Shown in pieces: positions 24,231-32,744 of a stretch of 64,000 bases of DNA (the stretch's first letter is position 1; every line of letters begins with the position of its first letter). Position numbers and translations under genes: made by a program. A model generated the notes under the pieces. That model was not told the origin of the DNA. It made no database searches and saw only the letters and a program-made list of their open reading frames with translations. The DNA is taken from the NCBI RefSeq assembly GCF_900604945.1, contig NZ_UWPB01000002.1, forward strand, positions 186,001-250,000, read 5' to 3'. The stretch is from Ruminococcus sp. Marseille-P6503 (GTDB lineage Bacteria; Bacillota; Clostridia; Oscillospirales; Ruminococcaceae).

Positions 24231-25403
24231 TTACAGGCACATCTCGTAAATCTTCTCCACATCGTCGGGAGTAAGATTTTTAGGCCCGGTAATTACGCCG
24301 CCCATGCAGGCGTGCTCAGCCATTGCCCTGAAATGCGTTTTGTCGATCCCAAGCTCGGTGAGGGTGGATTTAAGTCCGAGAGTATTGAAGCAGAAATCAT
24401 AGGCCGCCTGGATTGCCGCCTTTGCGCCCTCCTCCGCGTTATCCTTTTCCTCAAGTCCGAATACCTTTACGCCGAAGCGGGATATCGCGGGAGCGGTCGA
24501 TTCGTCCAGAATATATTCCAGCCAGCGTGGAGTGAGAATTGCCAGACCGTGACCGTGTGTAATATCATAGTACGCGGACAGCTCATGCTCCATAGCGTGG
24601 CAGGCGCAGCCGTGAACCGTTCCGGCGTCAAGGATCGTGTTCAGAGCCATTGAGGAAGCCCACATCAGATTTGCCCTCGCTTCGTAGTTTTCCGGCTCTG
24701 CCATTGCAACGGGAACCCACTTTACGACAGCGCGCATAACGGCTTCCTGCATTTCCAGAACAAGATCAAAGGTGGCGTCTCCGGCAAAATAGTAGTTGTC
24801 CAGAACGTGGTTGAATATGTCAAAGGCGCCGCAGGCAGTCTGATATTTCGGCAGGGTAAAGCTGTATTCGGGATTTTCAAAGGCAGCGCGTGGAATCAGA
24901 GCCGAGCCGCCGAGCCCGATTTTCTCATTGGTTTCCATATTGGAGATTACCGCCCAGACGTCCATTTCAGAGCCTGTCGCCGCATTTGTAAGGATCGCCA
25001 CGACCGGCAGAGCCTCAGTCACCCAGGTACCGGCGCTGACCAAATCCCAGACATTTCCCGAATCGGTAACGGCCGCCGCGGCTACGCCCTTTGCACAGTC
25101 GATCGTCGAGCCTCCGCCCACTGCAAGCACAACGTCAATGCCTTCTTTTTTGCAGATTTCCGCGCCTTTATTTGCCGTTGTGTGGCGTGGATTAGGCTCA
25201 ACGCCGGAAAGCTCAAACAAAGTAATTCCGTTATCGGAACAAAGCTTTTTTACGGTATCATACAGACCGTTCTTCTTGATCGATCCGCCGCCGTAAACCA
25301 TCAGCGCCTTTTTGCCGAATTTCAGAAGCTCCTCAGGAAGATGCTTCATAATATCTCTGCCGAAGTAAACCTTGTCGGGATTGTGAAAAATAAAGTCGTT
25401 CAT
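24231..25403 (-). CDS. Iron-containing alcohol dehydrogenase (YqhD/BDH type)
   Basis: This NAD(P)H-dependent enzyme reduces aldehydes to alcohols. The 390-residue length is normal. GGGSTIDCAKG binds the nucleotide, and the metal ligands are in GAFDIFNHVLDNY and in HAMEHELSAYYDITHGHGLA. The best relatives by pattern are butanol dehydrogenase and YqhD-like enzymes that remove reactive short aldehydes. The ATG at 25403 is chosen because CGGAGGT lies before it; an upstream TTG frame start has none. It is the last gene of a seven-gene TetR-led operon. Confidence 0.92.
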   Translation of the reverse strand: MNDFIFHNPDKVYFGRDIMKHLPEELLKFGKKALMVYGGGSIKKNGLYDTVKKLCSDNGITLFELSGVEPNPRHTTANKGAEICKKEGIDVVLAVGGGSTIDCAKGVAAAAVTDSGNVWDLVSAGTWVTEALPVVAILTNAATGSEMDVWAVISNMETNEKIGLGGSALIPRAAFENPEYSFTLPKYQTACGAFDIFNHVLDNYYFAGDATFDLVLEMQEAVMRAVVKWVPVAMAEPENYEARANLMWASSMALNTILDAGTVHGCACHAMEHELSAYYDITHGHGLAILTPRWLEYILDESTAPAISRFGVKVFGLEEKDNAEEGAKAAIQAAYDFCFNTLGLKSTLTELGIDKTHFRAMAEHACMGGVITGPKNLTPDDVEKIYEMCL

Positions 25404-25424
25404 TTTAAATACCTCCGTGTTCAA

Positions 25425-26429
25425 TTATTTCTTTTCATCAAGCAGAATAACCCCCTGCTCAGGATTCTTATCAATTGCTCCCACGATCGGATGAGGCACA
25501 TAAAGCTCCTCCAAATACGCCGTATCCTCATCGGTCAGCTCAACGCTGAGCGCGCCTGCCGCGTCATCAAGATAATTTGCCTTTGTAGCGCCGATAATCG
25601 GCGAGGCAACGCCTTTCTTCCATTCCCAGGCAACGGCGATCTGCGACATTTTACAGCCGTATTTTTCCGCAAGCTCCTTAACACGCTTTACGATTAAAAT
25701 ATCCTGCTGTTCCATGCGGTCATATTTGCCCTTTGCCACACGGTCCGTCCTTCCCCTCAGGGAATCGGACTGCCACTGCTCTCTTGCAAGATGGCCTCCC
25801 GCCAGCGGACTGTACGGCATAAGAGAAACGTTCATCTGCCTGCAAATCGGTATCAGCTCTCTTTCGTCCTCCCTGTAAAGCAGGTTGTAGTGGTTTTCCA
25901 TCGCCGAAAACCGCGTCCAGCCGTTGTCCCTTGCAACAAGCTGCATATTATGGAATTGATAGCCGTACATTGCGGAAGCTCCCAGCGCGCGGACCTTTCC
26001 TGATTTCACCAGACTGTCCAGCGCCTCCATCGTTTCCTCGACAGGAGTTTCATAATCAAAACGGTGAATAATGTAAAGGTCGAGATAGTCCGTGCCAAGA
26101 CGTTTCAGAGTGCCGTCAATTTCCCGAAGGATCGCCTTTCGGGACAGCCTTCCCTCGTTAAAATATACCTTTGAGGCGATGACCGCCTTGTCCCTCTGCA
26201 CGTTTCTTTTAAGCGCCCTGCCAAGGTATTCCTCGCTTGTTCCGGAGGAATAGCCGTTTGCCGTATCAAAAAAATTTATTCCAAGCTCGAGAGCGTGTTT
26301 TATTACAGCCTCGCTTTCCTCCTCATTTAACGTCCAGTCATGCATAGTTCCCGCCTTGCCGAAGCTCATACAGCCAAGACAAAGCTTTGAAACTTCAATA
26401 TCCGTATTTCCGAGTTTTGTATACTGCAT
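25425..26429 (-). CDS. Aldo-keto reductase (AKR, larger oxidoreductase type)
   Basis: The 334-residue TIM-barrel enzyme reduces carbonyl compounds with NADPH. The catalytic tetrad is visible: Asp in FFDTANGYSS, Tyr in the same segment, Lys in VIASKVYF and His in YIIHRFDY. The C-terminal APIIGATK-type segment binds the cofactor. AGAGGGAGAAATT lies before the ATG and the gap to the next gene is 21 bases. Its place with flavodoxins and an iron alcohol dehydrogenase suggests carbonyl detoxification. Confidence 0.93.
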   Translation of the reverse strand: MQYTKLGNTDIEVSKLCLGCMSFGKAGTMHDWTLNEEESEAVIKHALELGINFFDTANGYSSGTSEEYLGRALKRNVQRDKAVIASKVYFNEGRLSRKAILREIDGTLKRLGTDYLDLYIIHRFDYETPVEETMEALDSLVKSGKVRALGASAMYGYQFHNMQLVARDNGWTRFSAMENHYNLLYREDERELIPICRQMNVSLMPYSPLAGGHLAREQWQSDSLRGRTDRVAKGKYDRMEQQDILIVKRVKELAEKYGCKMSQIAVAWEWKKGVASPIIGATKANYLDDAAGALSVELTDEDTAYLEELYVPHPIVGAIDKNPEQGVILLDEKK

Positions 26430-26445
26430 AATTTCTCCCTCTGAC

Positions 26446-27486
26446 TTATTCCAGCGAAAGCGTGACCGTCACGTCGCCGCCGCCTAAAAGCTCCTTAAGC
26501 TCCTCCTGCGATATATCTCTGATTTTTCCCAGACGGGTGAAATCCCACGAATTAGTATCATAATAAATCACAAACTGATTTCCCTGATACAAAATCAAAT
26601 CGCCTGCCTCGGTAGTAATCTGCTCGTCGTTTCTGGGCAGCTCGGCTCCAAGCCCGCCCACCTTTTCAAAATTGCTGTAATCGCTCATATCAATAGTCAG
26701 CGGATCATCCTTCAGCAGCTCCTTTAACGCCTCCGCGCTTGAATTGTCCGCAAGGTCGGCGGTCAGCTTTCTGCCGTTTACGGTAATATACATAACGCTT
26801 TCCTCCCGCTTTTCAGTATTCAGCTCAAGACTTTCGAGCCACTCTGCAACCTCAGAGCTGTCCCCGAGTCTCCTGCCCTCAAGCCACTCTGAATCGGGAC
26901 ATATCTCTTTAAGGCTGCTTTCGCTCTGTCCGATACCGCTGCCGCCTGACGTGCAGAAGTCAATCATGGTTTTGCCTGAAAAATCGTAGCTTTCAAGGAA
27001 AGTGTCAATAATTTTCGGCTCTTTTCCCCACCATATCGGATGTCCGATAAACACAACGTCATAATCCTCAATATTCTCCACAGCATTTGAAATCGCGGGA
27101 CGGGCATTATCGTCATTCTGTTCGCGGTTAGCGCGGCAGCTGTCGTTGCCGTAGTCCAGATCCTCATCGGAATAGGGCTCGGCAGGAACGATTTCAAACA
27201 AATCGCCGCCCGACGTCTCTGCAATTTCCTCCGCTACTGTACGGGTAGTTCCCGTGGCTGAAAAATACGCAACAAGTATTTTCGTTTCGTCAGAACCCGT
27301 TTCCGATTCAGAATCAGCGCCGGTTTCTGCTGAATCCGCTTCATTTCCCGTCTTTGATCCGACTGAGGACTGTTCCGCGGCTTTTGACGTAAAATCGGAA
27401 ACCGAGCTGCTTTCAGTTTGATTGCCGCAGCCGAACAGATAAAACGGTAAAATCAAAGTCATACAGACCGCCAAAAACCTTTTCAT
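26446..27486 (-). CDS. Lipoprotein fusing flavodoxin and cyclophilin-like domains
   Basis: The 346-residue product has a lipoprotein signal peptide with lipobox LFGC at 17-20, a Ser/Glu/Thr-rich linker to about residue 68, a flavodoxin domain (ILVAYFSATGTTR as the FMN phosphate loop; GHPIWWGKEP; TSGGSGIG), and a C-terminal cyclophilin-like domain (YITVNGRKLTADL, later ELPRNDEQI and GDLILYQGNQFVIYY). It would be anchored outside the membrane, an uncommon place for a flavodoxin. It lies in the middle of the redox operon; the smaller cytoplasmic flavodoxin two genes upstream is a close match to its flavodoxin part. Confidence 0.88.
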   Translation of the reverse strand: MKRFLAVCMTLILPFYLFGCGNQTESSSVSDFTSKAAEQSSVGSKTGNEADSAETGADSESETGSDETKILVAYFSATGTTRTVAEEIAETSGGDLFEIVPAEPYSDEDLDYGNDSCRANREQNDDNARPAISNAVENIEDYDVVFIGHPIWWGKEPKIIDTFLESYDFSGKTMIDFCTSGGSGIGQSESSLKEICPDSEWLEGRRLGDSSEVAEWLESLELNTEKREESVMYITVNGRKLTADLADNSSAEALKELLKDDPLTIDMSDYSNFEKVGGLGAELPRNDEQITTEAGDLILYQGNQFVIYYDTNSWDFTRLGKIRDISQEELKELLGGGDVTVTLSLE

Positions 27487-27501
27487 TAAACCTCACTCCC
27501 G

Positions 27502-28035
27502 TTATATTGATTTTCCAAGCTCGTAGGCTTCTTTCATGTGCTCTGAATTCGCAGTCATGGAAGGCGTTCCGCAGCCTGTGCCAAGGATCATACCACAGTC
27601 CTCGAAATTCATATAACGGCACAGCTTCCTGTAATGCTCCGCCGTATAAGGCATAACATCGGCATTTGAATCCCAAGCCGCCGTAATCAGCGCCGTTTTC
27701 AGTCCCTTGGCGGAAAGCTTCCCGTTGTAGCTGTAAAAGCGGTCAATCACCATTTTCAGCTGAGCGGACATTCCGAAGTAGTAGATAGGCGTCACAAAAA
27801 CAGCCATATCCGCAGAAAGCACCGCGTCGCGAATAACCGTATTGTCGTCCTTATGAATACACTCTCCGTCCATTCCGCAATGTCCGCAGCCAAAGCAAGG
27901 GTGCATATTCATATGAGCCGCGTCAAGAATTTCAACCGTATGTCCTTTTTCCTCCGCGCCTTTGCGAAACTGTTCCGCAAGCATATTGGACGAGCCTTTT
28001 TTGTGCGGACTTCCTAAGATCATAACTATTTTCAT
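27502..28035 (-). CDS. Iron-sulfur flavoprotein (NADPH-dependent FMN reductase family)
   Basis: The 177-residue protein has the flavodoxin-like fold with MKIVMILGSPHKKGSS as the FMN phosphate site. The segment CFGCGHCGMDGEC has the spacing C-x2-C-x2-C-x5-C of the [4Fe-4S] cluster of iron-sulfur flavoproteins, which move single electrons to oxygen, peroxide or quinones. The ATG at 28035 follows GGAGGG and overlaps the stop of the flavodoxin gene (TAATG), so the two are coupled. Confidence 0.9.
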   Translation of the reverse strand: MKIVMILGSPHKKGSSNMLAEQFRKGAEEKGHTVEILDAAHMNMHPCFGCGHCGMDGECIHKDDNTVIRDAVLSADMAVFVTPIYYFGMSAQLKMVIDRFYSYNGKLSAKGLKTALITAAWDSNADVMPYTAEHYRKLCRYMNFEDCGMILGTGCGTPSMTANSEHMKEAYELGKSI

Positions 28036-28508
28036 TAAAATCCCTCCGACCATTTCTTCAGTTCCGATTCGCTTGCGTCAGCGCCGAAACGCTTTCCCTC
28101 GGCAAGCCTTGCTCCTTTACAGGATACAGCAAGCTCCGCGTTTGTCCTGCCCATTCCGCTGCCGCCTGACGTTGCAAAGGGAACAACGGTTTTTCCGGCT
28201 AGATCATACTGCTCCAGAAAAGTGTTTATTATCGTAGGAGCAACATACCACCATATCGGAAAACCTACATAAATTACATCGTATTGCTCCATATTTTCAA
28301 CCGTACCTGCAACGGCGGGACGAAATGATTTGTCTGCCATTTCAACGCTTGACCGGCTGTTCCTGTTCGTCCAGTCAAGGTCCTCCCTGGTATAAGGCTG
28401 CTCCGGCCTGATCTCAAAAATATCCGCGCCGGCTGCCTTTGCCAGTCTTTCCGCCAGCTTTGCAGTAACTCCGCCTGCGCTGAAAAACGCTACTAATCTC
28501 TTACTCAT
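28035..28508 (-). CDS. Flavodoxin
   Basis: The 157-residue cytoplasmic protein has a typical FMN phosphate loop variant (FFSAGGVTAKLAE), VGFPIWWYVAP and ATSGGSGMG near the ring-binding loops. Members of this group are often next to aldo-keto reductases in Clostridia. CGGAGGTTGTAATT lies before the ATG. It shares sequence along its length with the flavodoxin part of the lipoprotein two genes downstream, which suggests duplication within the operon. Confidence 0.92.
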   Translation of the reverse strand: MSKRLVAFFSAGGVTAKLAERLAKAAGADIFEIRPEQPYTREDLDWTNRNSRSSVEMADKSFRPAVAGTVENMEQYDVIYVGFPIWWYVAPTIINTFLEQYDLAGKTVVPFATSGGSGMGRTNAELAVSCKGARLAEGKRFGADASESELKKWSEGF

Positions 28509-28526
28509 AATTACAACCTCCGTTGA

Positions 28527-29378
28527 TTAATCTTCAACAACAAACGCGTTCAAAAGCATTTCTCCGACTCCCTCCGCATCGGGATCATGTGAGCTCTTTC
28601 CAGTGTCAAGAGCGTAAAGCTCCTCCATTTCTTCCTCTGTAAGTTCAAAATCGAACACGTCCGCATTAGTCCTGATTCTTTCGGGATTTGCAGACTTGGG
28701 CAAGGCGATCACACCCTCCTGAACCTCGAAACGAATACAGATCTGTCCTGCATTCTTGCCGTATTTTTCAGCAAGCCTTGCGATTACAGGATTGTTCAGA
28801 AGCTCAGCGTTTCCGTGCCCCATAGGATACCAGGCCTCCGCTTTGACGTCGTATTCCGCCATAAGTCTGCGGATCTCCTTCTGCTGTGTGAAAGGATTGA
28901 ATTCAATCTGATTGACCGACGGCTTTGTCGCAAACTGCGGAACAAAGCTGTTCCAGATCTTAGGCGTCATATTGCTTACGCCGATCGAACGGATCCTGCC
29001 CTCCGCCTTAGCCTCCTCCATAGCTTTCCAGGCGCCGGGGACGTCCCCGTAGGGCTGATGAATAAGGTAAAGGTCTATATAGTCAAGACCCAGCTTTTTC
29101 AGAGAACTCTCTATACCGACTTTCCCGCGCTCATAGCCGTAATGGGAAAGCCACAGCTTGCTTGTCACAAAAATTTCTTCGCGAGGTATACCGCTGTCCC
29201 TTACAGCCTTTCCGACCTCCTCCTCGTTGAAATAAGCGGCAGCCGTATCAATGTGACGGTAACCGGCGTCAAGAGCCTCTCTCACCGCCTTATAGGCGCT
29301 GCCGTCATTTGGGATCATATACACGCCGAACCCTATCGCGGGAATTTCCACTCCGTCGTTCAGCTTGATCATTTCCAT
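28527..29378 (-). CDS. Aldo-keto reductase (YvgN-like)
   Basis: The 283-residue enzyme reduces aldehydes such as methylglyoxal in the better-known members. Asp and Tyr of the tetrad lie in HIDTAAAYFNEE, Lys in VTSKLWLS and His in YLIHQPYGD. The ATG at 29378 has AAAGGAG seven bases before it; an ATG two codons earlier is too close to that site. It overlaps the TetR gene by ten bases and so is its first partner. The second aldo-keto reductase of the operon is from a different branch. Confidence 0.94.
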   Translation of the reverse strand: MEMIKLNDGVEIPAIGFGVYMIPNDGSAYKAVREALDAGYRHIDTAAAYFNEEEVGKAVRDSGIPREEIFVTSKLWLSHYGYERGKVGIESSLKKLGLDYIDLYLIHQPYGDVPGAWKAMEEAKAEGRIRSIGVSNMTPKIWNSFVPQFATKPSVNQIEFNPFTQQKEIRRLMAEYDVKAEAWYPMGHGNAELLNNPVIARLAEKYGKNAGQICIRFEVQEGVIALPKSANPERIRTNADVFDFELTEEEMEELYALDTGKSSHDPDAEGVGEMLLNAFVVED

Positions 29379-29983
29379 AAACATTCTCCTTTCAGATAAT
29401 TATTGATAACAATCCTGAGCCCGGTTTCACAGAAGTTTTTCATAGCGCGGATCAGATCCTCTCCGCCTCCGGTAATGCACCAGCCCGCTACCGCTCCGTA
29501 ATAGCAGTTCATTATCAGCTGCGCAAGCTTCCCCACCGGAGCGTCCTCTTTCAGCTCGCCCGATTCAACGCCGCCTTCAAGTATTTTGGTGATATGACAC
29601 AAATCAAAGCTATACTTATATTCGCCGCAGCTTTCACCTTTCAGGGGAGCGACCGCGCTCTTGATCCAGTTCTGAGCAATCTGCAAGGTGTTTTGGTCAA
29701 TCAGCTTTACCGACTGCATAAGATAACTGCAAAGCCTGTCGTAAACGCCCTCGTCGGAGCTGAGTATCTCCTCTCCGATAACAGCGTATTCCTCCAGTGC
29801 AATGACGCAAATCACGTCCTCCTTGCGCTTGAAATAGGTATAGAAGCTGCCTTTCGCAACTCCCGCCGCAGTTGTGATATCCTCGATATTTATGCTGTCG
29901 GCGCTTTTTTCCCGCAGCAGTTTTTTCACCGCCGCAATAATTTTACTGCGTGTTTCAACGGCAGCCTCCTGCCTTTTTCCCAT
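29369..29983 (-). CDS. TetR-family repressor of the redox operon
   Basis: The 204-residue protein has the N-terminal helix-turn-helix of TetR proteins (ITTAAGVAKGSFYTYFKRKEDV) and a helical ligand domain. The start at 29983 follows AGAGGTGATAGAA. It is the first gene of the operon, and its promoter contains a perfect 22-bp palindrome over the -35 and spacer, so it very likely represses its own operon. The neighbours (two aldo-keto reductases, two flavodoxins, an iron-sulfur flavoprotein, an alcohol dehydrogenase) suggest that its ligand is an aldehyde, quinone or other electrophile. Confidence 0.93.
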   Translation of the reverse strand: MGKRQEAAVETRSKIIAAVKKLLREKSADSINIEDITTAAGVAKGSFYTYFKRKEDVICVIALEEYAVIGEEILSSDEGVYDRLCSYLMQSVKLIDQNTLQIAQNWIKSAVAPLKGESCGEYKYSFDLCHITKILEGGVESGELKEDAPVGKLAQLIMNCYYGAVAGWCITGGGEDLIRAMKNFCETGLRIVINNYLKGECLWK

Positions 29984-30005
29984 TTCTATCACCTCTGTTG
30001 CTTTT

Positions 30006-30038
30006 ATTGTACTACAGTCATTGAATAAAGTCAATGAC
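30006..30038 (-). promoter_or_regulatory. Promoter and TetR operator of the redox operon
   Basis: The minus strand has TTGACT (30034-30029), 17 bases, and TACAAT (30011-30006). A perfect inverted repeat, GTCATTGA-ATAAAG-TCAATGAC at 30017-30038, covers the -35 and part of the spacer. This is the expected size and position for a TetR operator. Confidence 0.82.
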
Positions 30039-30167
30039 CGATTTCAAATTAAATTATTTTTTATAGAAAAGCACAATTTTCCGCTATGTAATTTGTATAT
30101 TATAACAAAAAAGCTGTCAGAATAAAAATTATCATTTGATTAAAATTAATTTTGAATAAAATACCTC

Positions 30168-30216
30168 TGTACAAATGCAAACAAATGTGCTATAATAAAT
30201 ACAGAACACACGTTTG
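30168..30216 (+). promoter_or_regulatory. Promoter and LexA-type SOS box of dinB
   Basis: TATAAT at 30191-30196 has a weak -35 (TGTACA) 17 bases upstream. AGAAC-ACAC-GTTTG at 30203-30216 matches the Gram-positive SOS box CGAAC-N4-GTTCG at most fixed positions and lies over the predicted transcription start, where LexA would block it. Confidence 0.65.
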
Positions 30217-30233
30217 TAACAGGAGGCGATATT

Positions 30234-31475
30234 TTGAACGAAAGAATCATTCTTCATTCAGACCTTAATAATTTCTATGCTTCCGTCGAATGTCTTTATC
30301 ATCCCGAATACCGCGGAAAACCTCTTGCCGTTCTCGGCGACCCCGAAGCCCGTCACGGAATAGTTCTTGCCAAAAACTATGAAGCCAAAAACCGCGACGT
30401 CAGGACAGGCGATCCCAAGTGGATGGCGGAGCAGAAATGTCCCGGCATAGTTTTTGTTCCTCCTCATTATGATCTTTATATGAAGCATTCAAGGCTTGTC
30501 CGCGAGATATATTCAGAATATACCGATCAGGTAGAGCCTTACGGTCTTGACGAATGCTGGCTTGACGTTACAGGCAGCACAAGGCTTTTCGGTTCGGGAA
30601 AGGAAATTGCGGACAAGATACGAAAACGAGTAAAATCAGAGCTTGGCGTTTCGGTTTCTGTGGGCGTTTCCTTCAATAAAATCTTTGCCAAGCTCGGCTC
30701 AGACCTGAAAAAGCCGGACGCTACTACCGTTATTGAAAGCGATCGCTTTAAGGAGGTAGTCTGGCCTTTGCCTGTGAAAGAGCTTCTTTATGTAGGCAGG
30801 GCGACCCATAACAAGCTTAAACGCAGGGGAATATTTACTATCGGCGACCTTGCAAACTCCAACCCTGAAAGCCTTAAATTCTGGCTGGGCAAAATGGGGA
30901 TCGTTCTGTGGCAGTTTGCAAACGGACTGGACACCTCTCCGGTTTCCAATATCGGAGCTAAATCGCTTATCAAGACTGTTGGCAACAGCACGACCGCTCC
31001 CAGAGATCTGATCTCCGACGAAGATATAAGGATCACACTGACAGTTTTATGCGAAAGCGTATCTGCAAGGCTCAGGGAATACGGATTTATCTGCCGCACC
31101 GTTCAGCTCGGAATAAGAGACAACGAGCTTGAATGGACAGAGCGGCAGGGAAAGCTTGAGATACCCAACAGAACGGCTAAGTCTATTTTTGAGCTTGCCT
31201 TCGCTCTTTTCAAAAAGCACGCCAACGGAAAGCCTGTCCGCAGTCTTAGCGTCAGGGCGTGCGATCTGGAGCCTGTAGACTTTATGCAGCTGTCCCTGCT
31301 GCCGGAAGCGAGAAGGCTTGAAAAGCAGGAGGAATTAGAATCGGCTGTGGACGGGCTGAGAAACAGGTTCGGACACTTCTCGGTGCAAAGGGGAATAATG
31401 CTGACCGACAGAAAGCTGTCAGAGCTTGACCCTAAGGGCGAGCATATTATTCATCCGATGAGTTATTTTAACTAA
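30234..31475 (+). CDS. Y-family DNA polymerase (DinB/UmuC type)
   Basis: This error-prone polymerase copies damaged DNA. The 413-residue product has the palm motifs HSDLNNFYASVECL near the start and YGLDECWLDVTGS around residues 100-113, with the acidic catalytic residues. A helix-hairpin-helix region and little-finger domain follow. The start is TTG at 30234, after AGGAGGCGATATT. A LexA-type box over its promoter indicates SOS control. Three small genes follow, one of which (32137) I recall as a frequent dinB neighbour in Clostridia. Confidence 0.92.
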   Translation: MNERIILHSDLNNFYASVECLYHPEYRGKPLAVLGDPEARHGIVLAKNYEAKNRDVRTGDPKWMAEQKCPGIVFVPPHYDLYMKHSRLVREIYSEYTDQVEPYGLDECWLDVTGSTRLFGSGKEIADKIRKRVKSELGVSVSVGVSFNKIFAKLGSDLKKPDATTVIESDRFKEVVWPLPVKELLYVGRATHNKLKRRGIFTIGDLANSNPESLKFWLGKMGIVLWQFANGLDTSPVSNIGAKSLIKTVGNSTTAPRDLISDEDIRITLTVLCESVSARLREYGFICRTVQLGIRDNELEWTERQGKLEIPNRTAKSIFELAFALFKKHANGKPVRSLSVRACDLEPVDFMQLSLLPEARRLEKQEELESAVDGLRNRFGHFSVQRGIMLTDRKLSELDPKGEHIIHPMSYFN

Positions 31476-31536
31476 GTATACAGCAAAGCGTTTCGGGAAA
31501 ACTAAATGTGAAATTAATTTTGTTAGGAGTTTGATT

Positions 31537-31776
31537 ATGAACCGCGATGAACTGATCCAACAGGTAAAAGAAAAATATGCAGGCATAGCCTCTGCTGAAA
31601 GTCAGCAGCATTTTCACCAAACAACGACTGAAATTACAGCGGAAGCCTATTATGAGAAGCTGCTTCAGTGCGTGATAAACGAGATTTCAAGAGGAACCTT
31701 TGATAATGTCCGCTCTGCCGACGAGGTTATAAATAAGGTTGCCGCCGATAAATCCGTGTTATCGCAGTGGAAGTGA
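31537..31776 (+). CDS. Small helical protein downstream of dinB
   Basis: The 79-residue product has no membrane segment or signal peptide and appears mostly helical. The ATG at 31537 follows AGGAG with seven bases between. It lies 61 bases after dinB and before a strong terminator, so it is probably on the SOS transcript. I do not recognise the family; a link to DNA-damage response is an inference from position. Confidence 0.68.
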   Translation: MNRDELIQQVKEKYAGIASAESQQHFHQTTTEITAEAYYEKLLQCVINEISRGTFDNVRSADEVINKVAADKSVLSQWK

Positions 31777-31780
31777 CCGC

Positions 31781-31827
31781 ATAAATAAGAAGCAGGAGCG
31801 TGCAAGGCGCTCCTGCTTCTTATTTAT
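31781..31827. terminator. Bidirectional terminator after the dinB operon
   Basis: A perfect 20-base stem with a 7-base loop begins ATAAATAAGAAGCAGGAGCG. It has T runs on both strands, and its right arm overlaps the stop codon of the small minus-strand gene. Confidence 0.9.
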
Positions 31828-31969
31828 CATTACCGCATTTATGACGGTTTCCCGACTGCTTTTTATTGTTTCTGCCCTCTCCGTCAGGAGCGCTTTCAGC
31901 CATTGTATGACCGCCCTTAGCCTTGCGACTTCTGACTTCCTTCGGGTCAAGCTGCGAATCCTTTGCCAT
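31820..31969 (-). CDS. 49-residue hydrophilic small protein
   Basis: The frame starts with ATG at 31969 right after GGGAGGTGTTTTA, an excellent ribosome site, and ends at a TAA inside the terminator stem. The product is very hydrophilic, rich in Lys, Ser, Gly and Asn (begins MAKDSQLDPKEVRSRKAKGG), and probably disordered. It is convergent with the dinB operon. I do not recognise it, but the ribosome site, codon use and shared terminator make it likely real. Confidence 0.6.
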   Translation of the reverse strand: MAKDSQLDPKEVRSRKAKGGHTMAESAPDGEGRNNKKQSGNRHKCGNDK

Positions 31970-32136
31970 TAAAACACCTCCCTGTTTTATTTTAATATTG
32001 GCGATTTATCGTTCGCCGGCGATACATTCCTCCGGCGCGTTACCCCCGCGTTTTTTCTCAAATACAGACTGAAGCACATCGCCGTTTTATTTAGTATATC
32101 CATTCGGCAAAAAGTAATACTAATTACGGTGATGAT

Positions 32137-32376
32137 ATGGCAAGAAAGGTTTATGTTGAGGTAACGGCAAAGTTTGATACAGAGGGAAACATAACTCCGC
32201 TTTCCGTAACATGGGAGGACGGTACGGTTTATGAGATAGACAGAATCCTTGACAAACGCAGAGCCGCCAGTCTTAAAGCGGGAGGTATCGGAATGAGGTA
32301 TACCTGCCGCATTTCAAGTCGACAGTCCTATTTGTATTATGAGGATCCGAGATGGTTTGTTGAGGGGAAAAGATAA
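32137..32376 (+). CDS. Small conserved protein often near dinB
   Basis: The 79-residue product looks like one compact beta-rich domain with KVYVEVTAKFD and TPLSVTWEDGTVYEIDRIL, then YTCRISSRQSYLYYED. From memory, close relatives lie next to Y-family polymerase genes in many Clostridia, as here. The role is unknown. ACGGTGATGAT lies before the ATG. No SOS box is seen before it. A strong terminator follows 14 bases after the stop. Confidence 0.72.
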   Translation: MARKVYVEVTAKFDTEGNITPLSVTWEDGTVYEIDRILDKRRAASLKAGGIGMRYTCRISSRQSYLYYEDPRWFVEGKR

Positions 32377-32389
32377 TTTGAATAAATTT

Positions 32390-32429
32390 AAGGATACAGC
32401 GATAGTAAGGTACTGTATCCTTATTTTTT
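32390..32429 (+). terminator. Terminator after the dinB-associated gene
   Basis: AAGGATACAG pairs perfectly with CTGTATCCTT around a 13-base loop and is followed by ATTTTTTC. Confidence 0.88.
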
Positions 32430-32682
32430 CTATTATTCATTAACAGATTCGGAACCGTTTACTCTCAGCGCGGAACAGCAATGATGAAAAAATCCCCGCT
32501 TGAATAATTGCTGCTTGTATTTGAAAATTATTATGCAGTGATTTTTTCTTTCGGCGCTGCCGTCTCGGAGCGGCTCTATGCCGAGTGTATCCTCAAAGCC
32601 ACATAACTGCCGCGGACAGCGTCAAGTAAAAACAAACCTGATTTAAATGTCCGTATTTTGCCAAGGCTCTTACATATAAGGG
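32430..32682. other. Intergenic stretch without a gene
   Basis: No gene, tRNA or clear hairpin is seen in this stretch, which leads to the promoter of the YjdF-like gene. Confidence 0.5.
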
Positions 32683-32711
32683 TTGTATTATCTATAAATA
32701 TATGATATAAT
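32683..32711 (+). promoter_or_regulatory. Promoter of the YjdF-like gene
   Basis: TTGTAT-17-TATAAT lies about 35 bases before the start codon. Confidence 0.7.
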
Positions 32712-32744
32712 CCATTCTAAAATATATCGGCTAAGGAGATCGCT

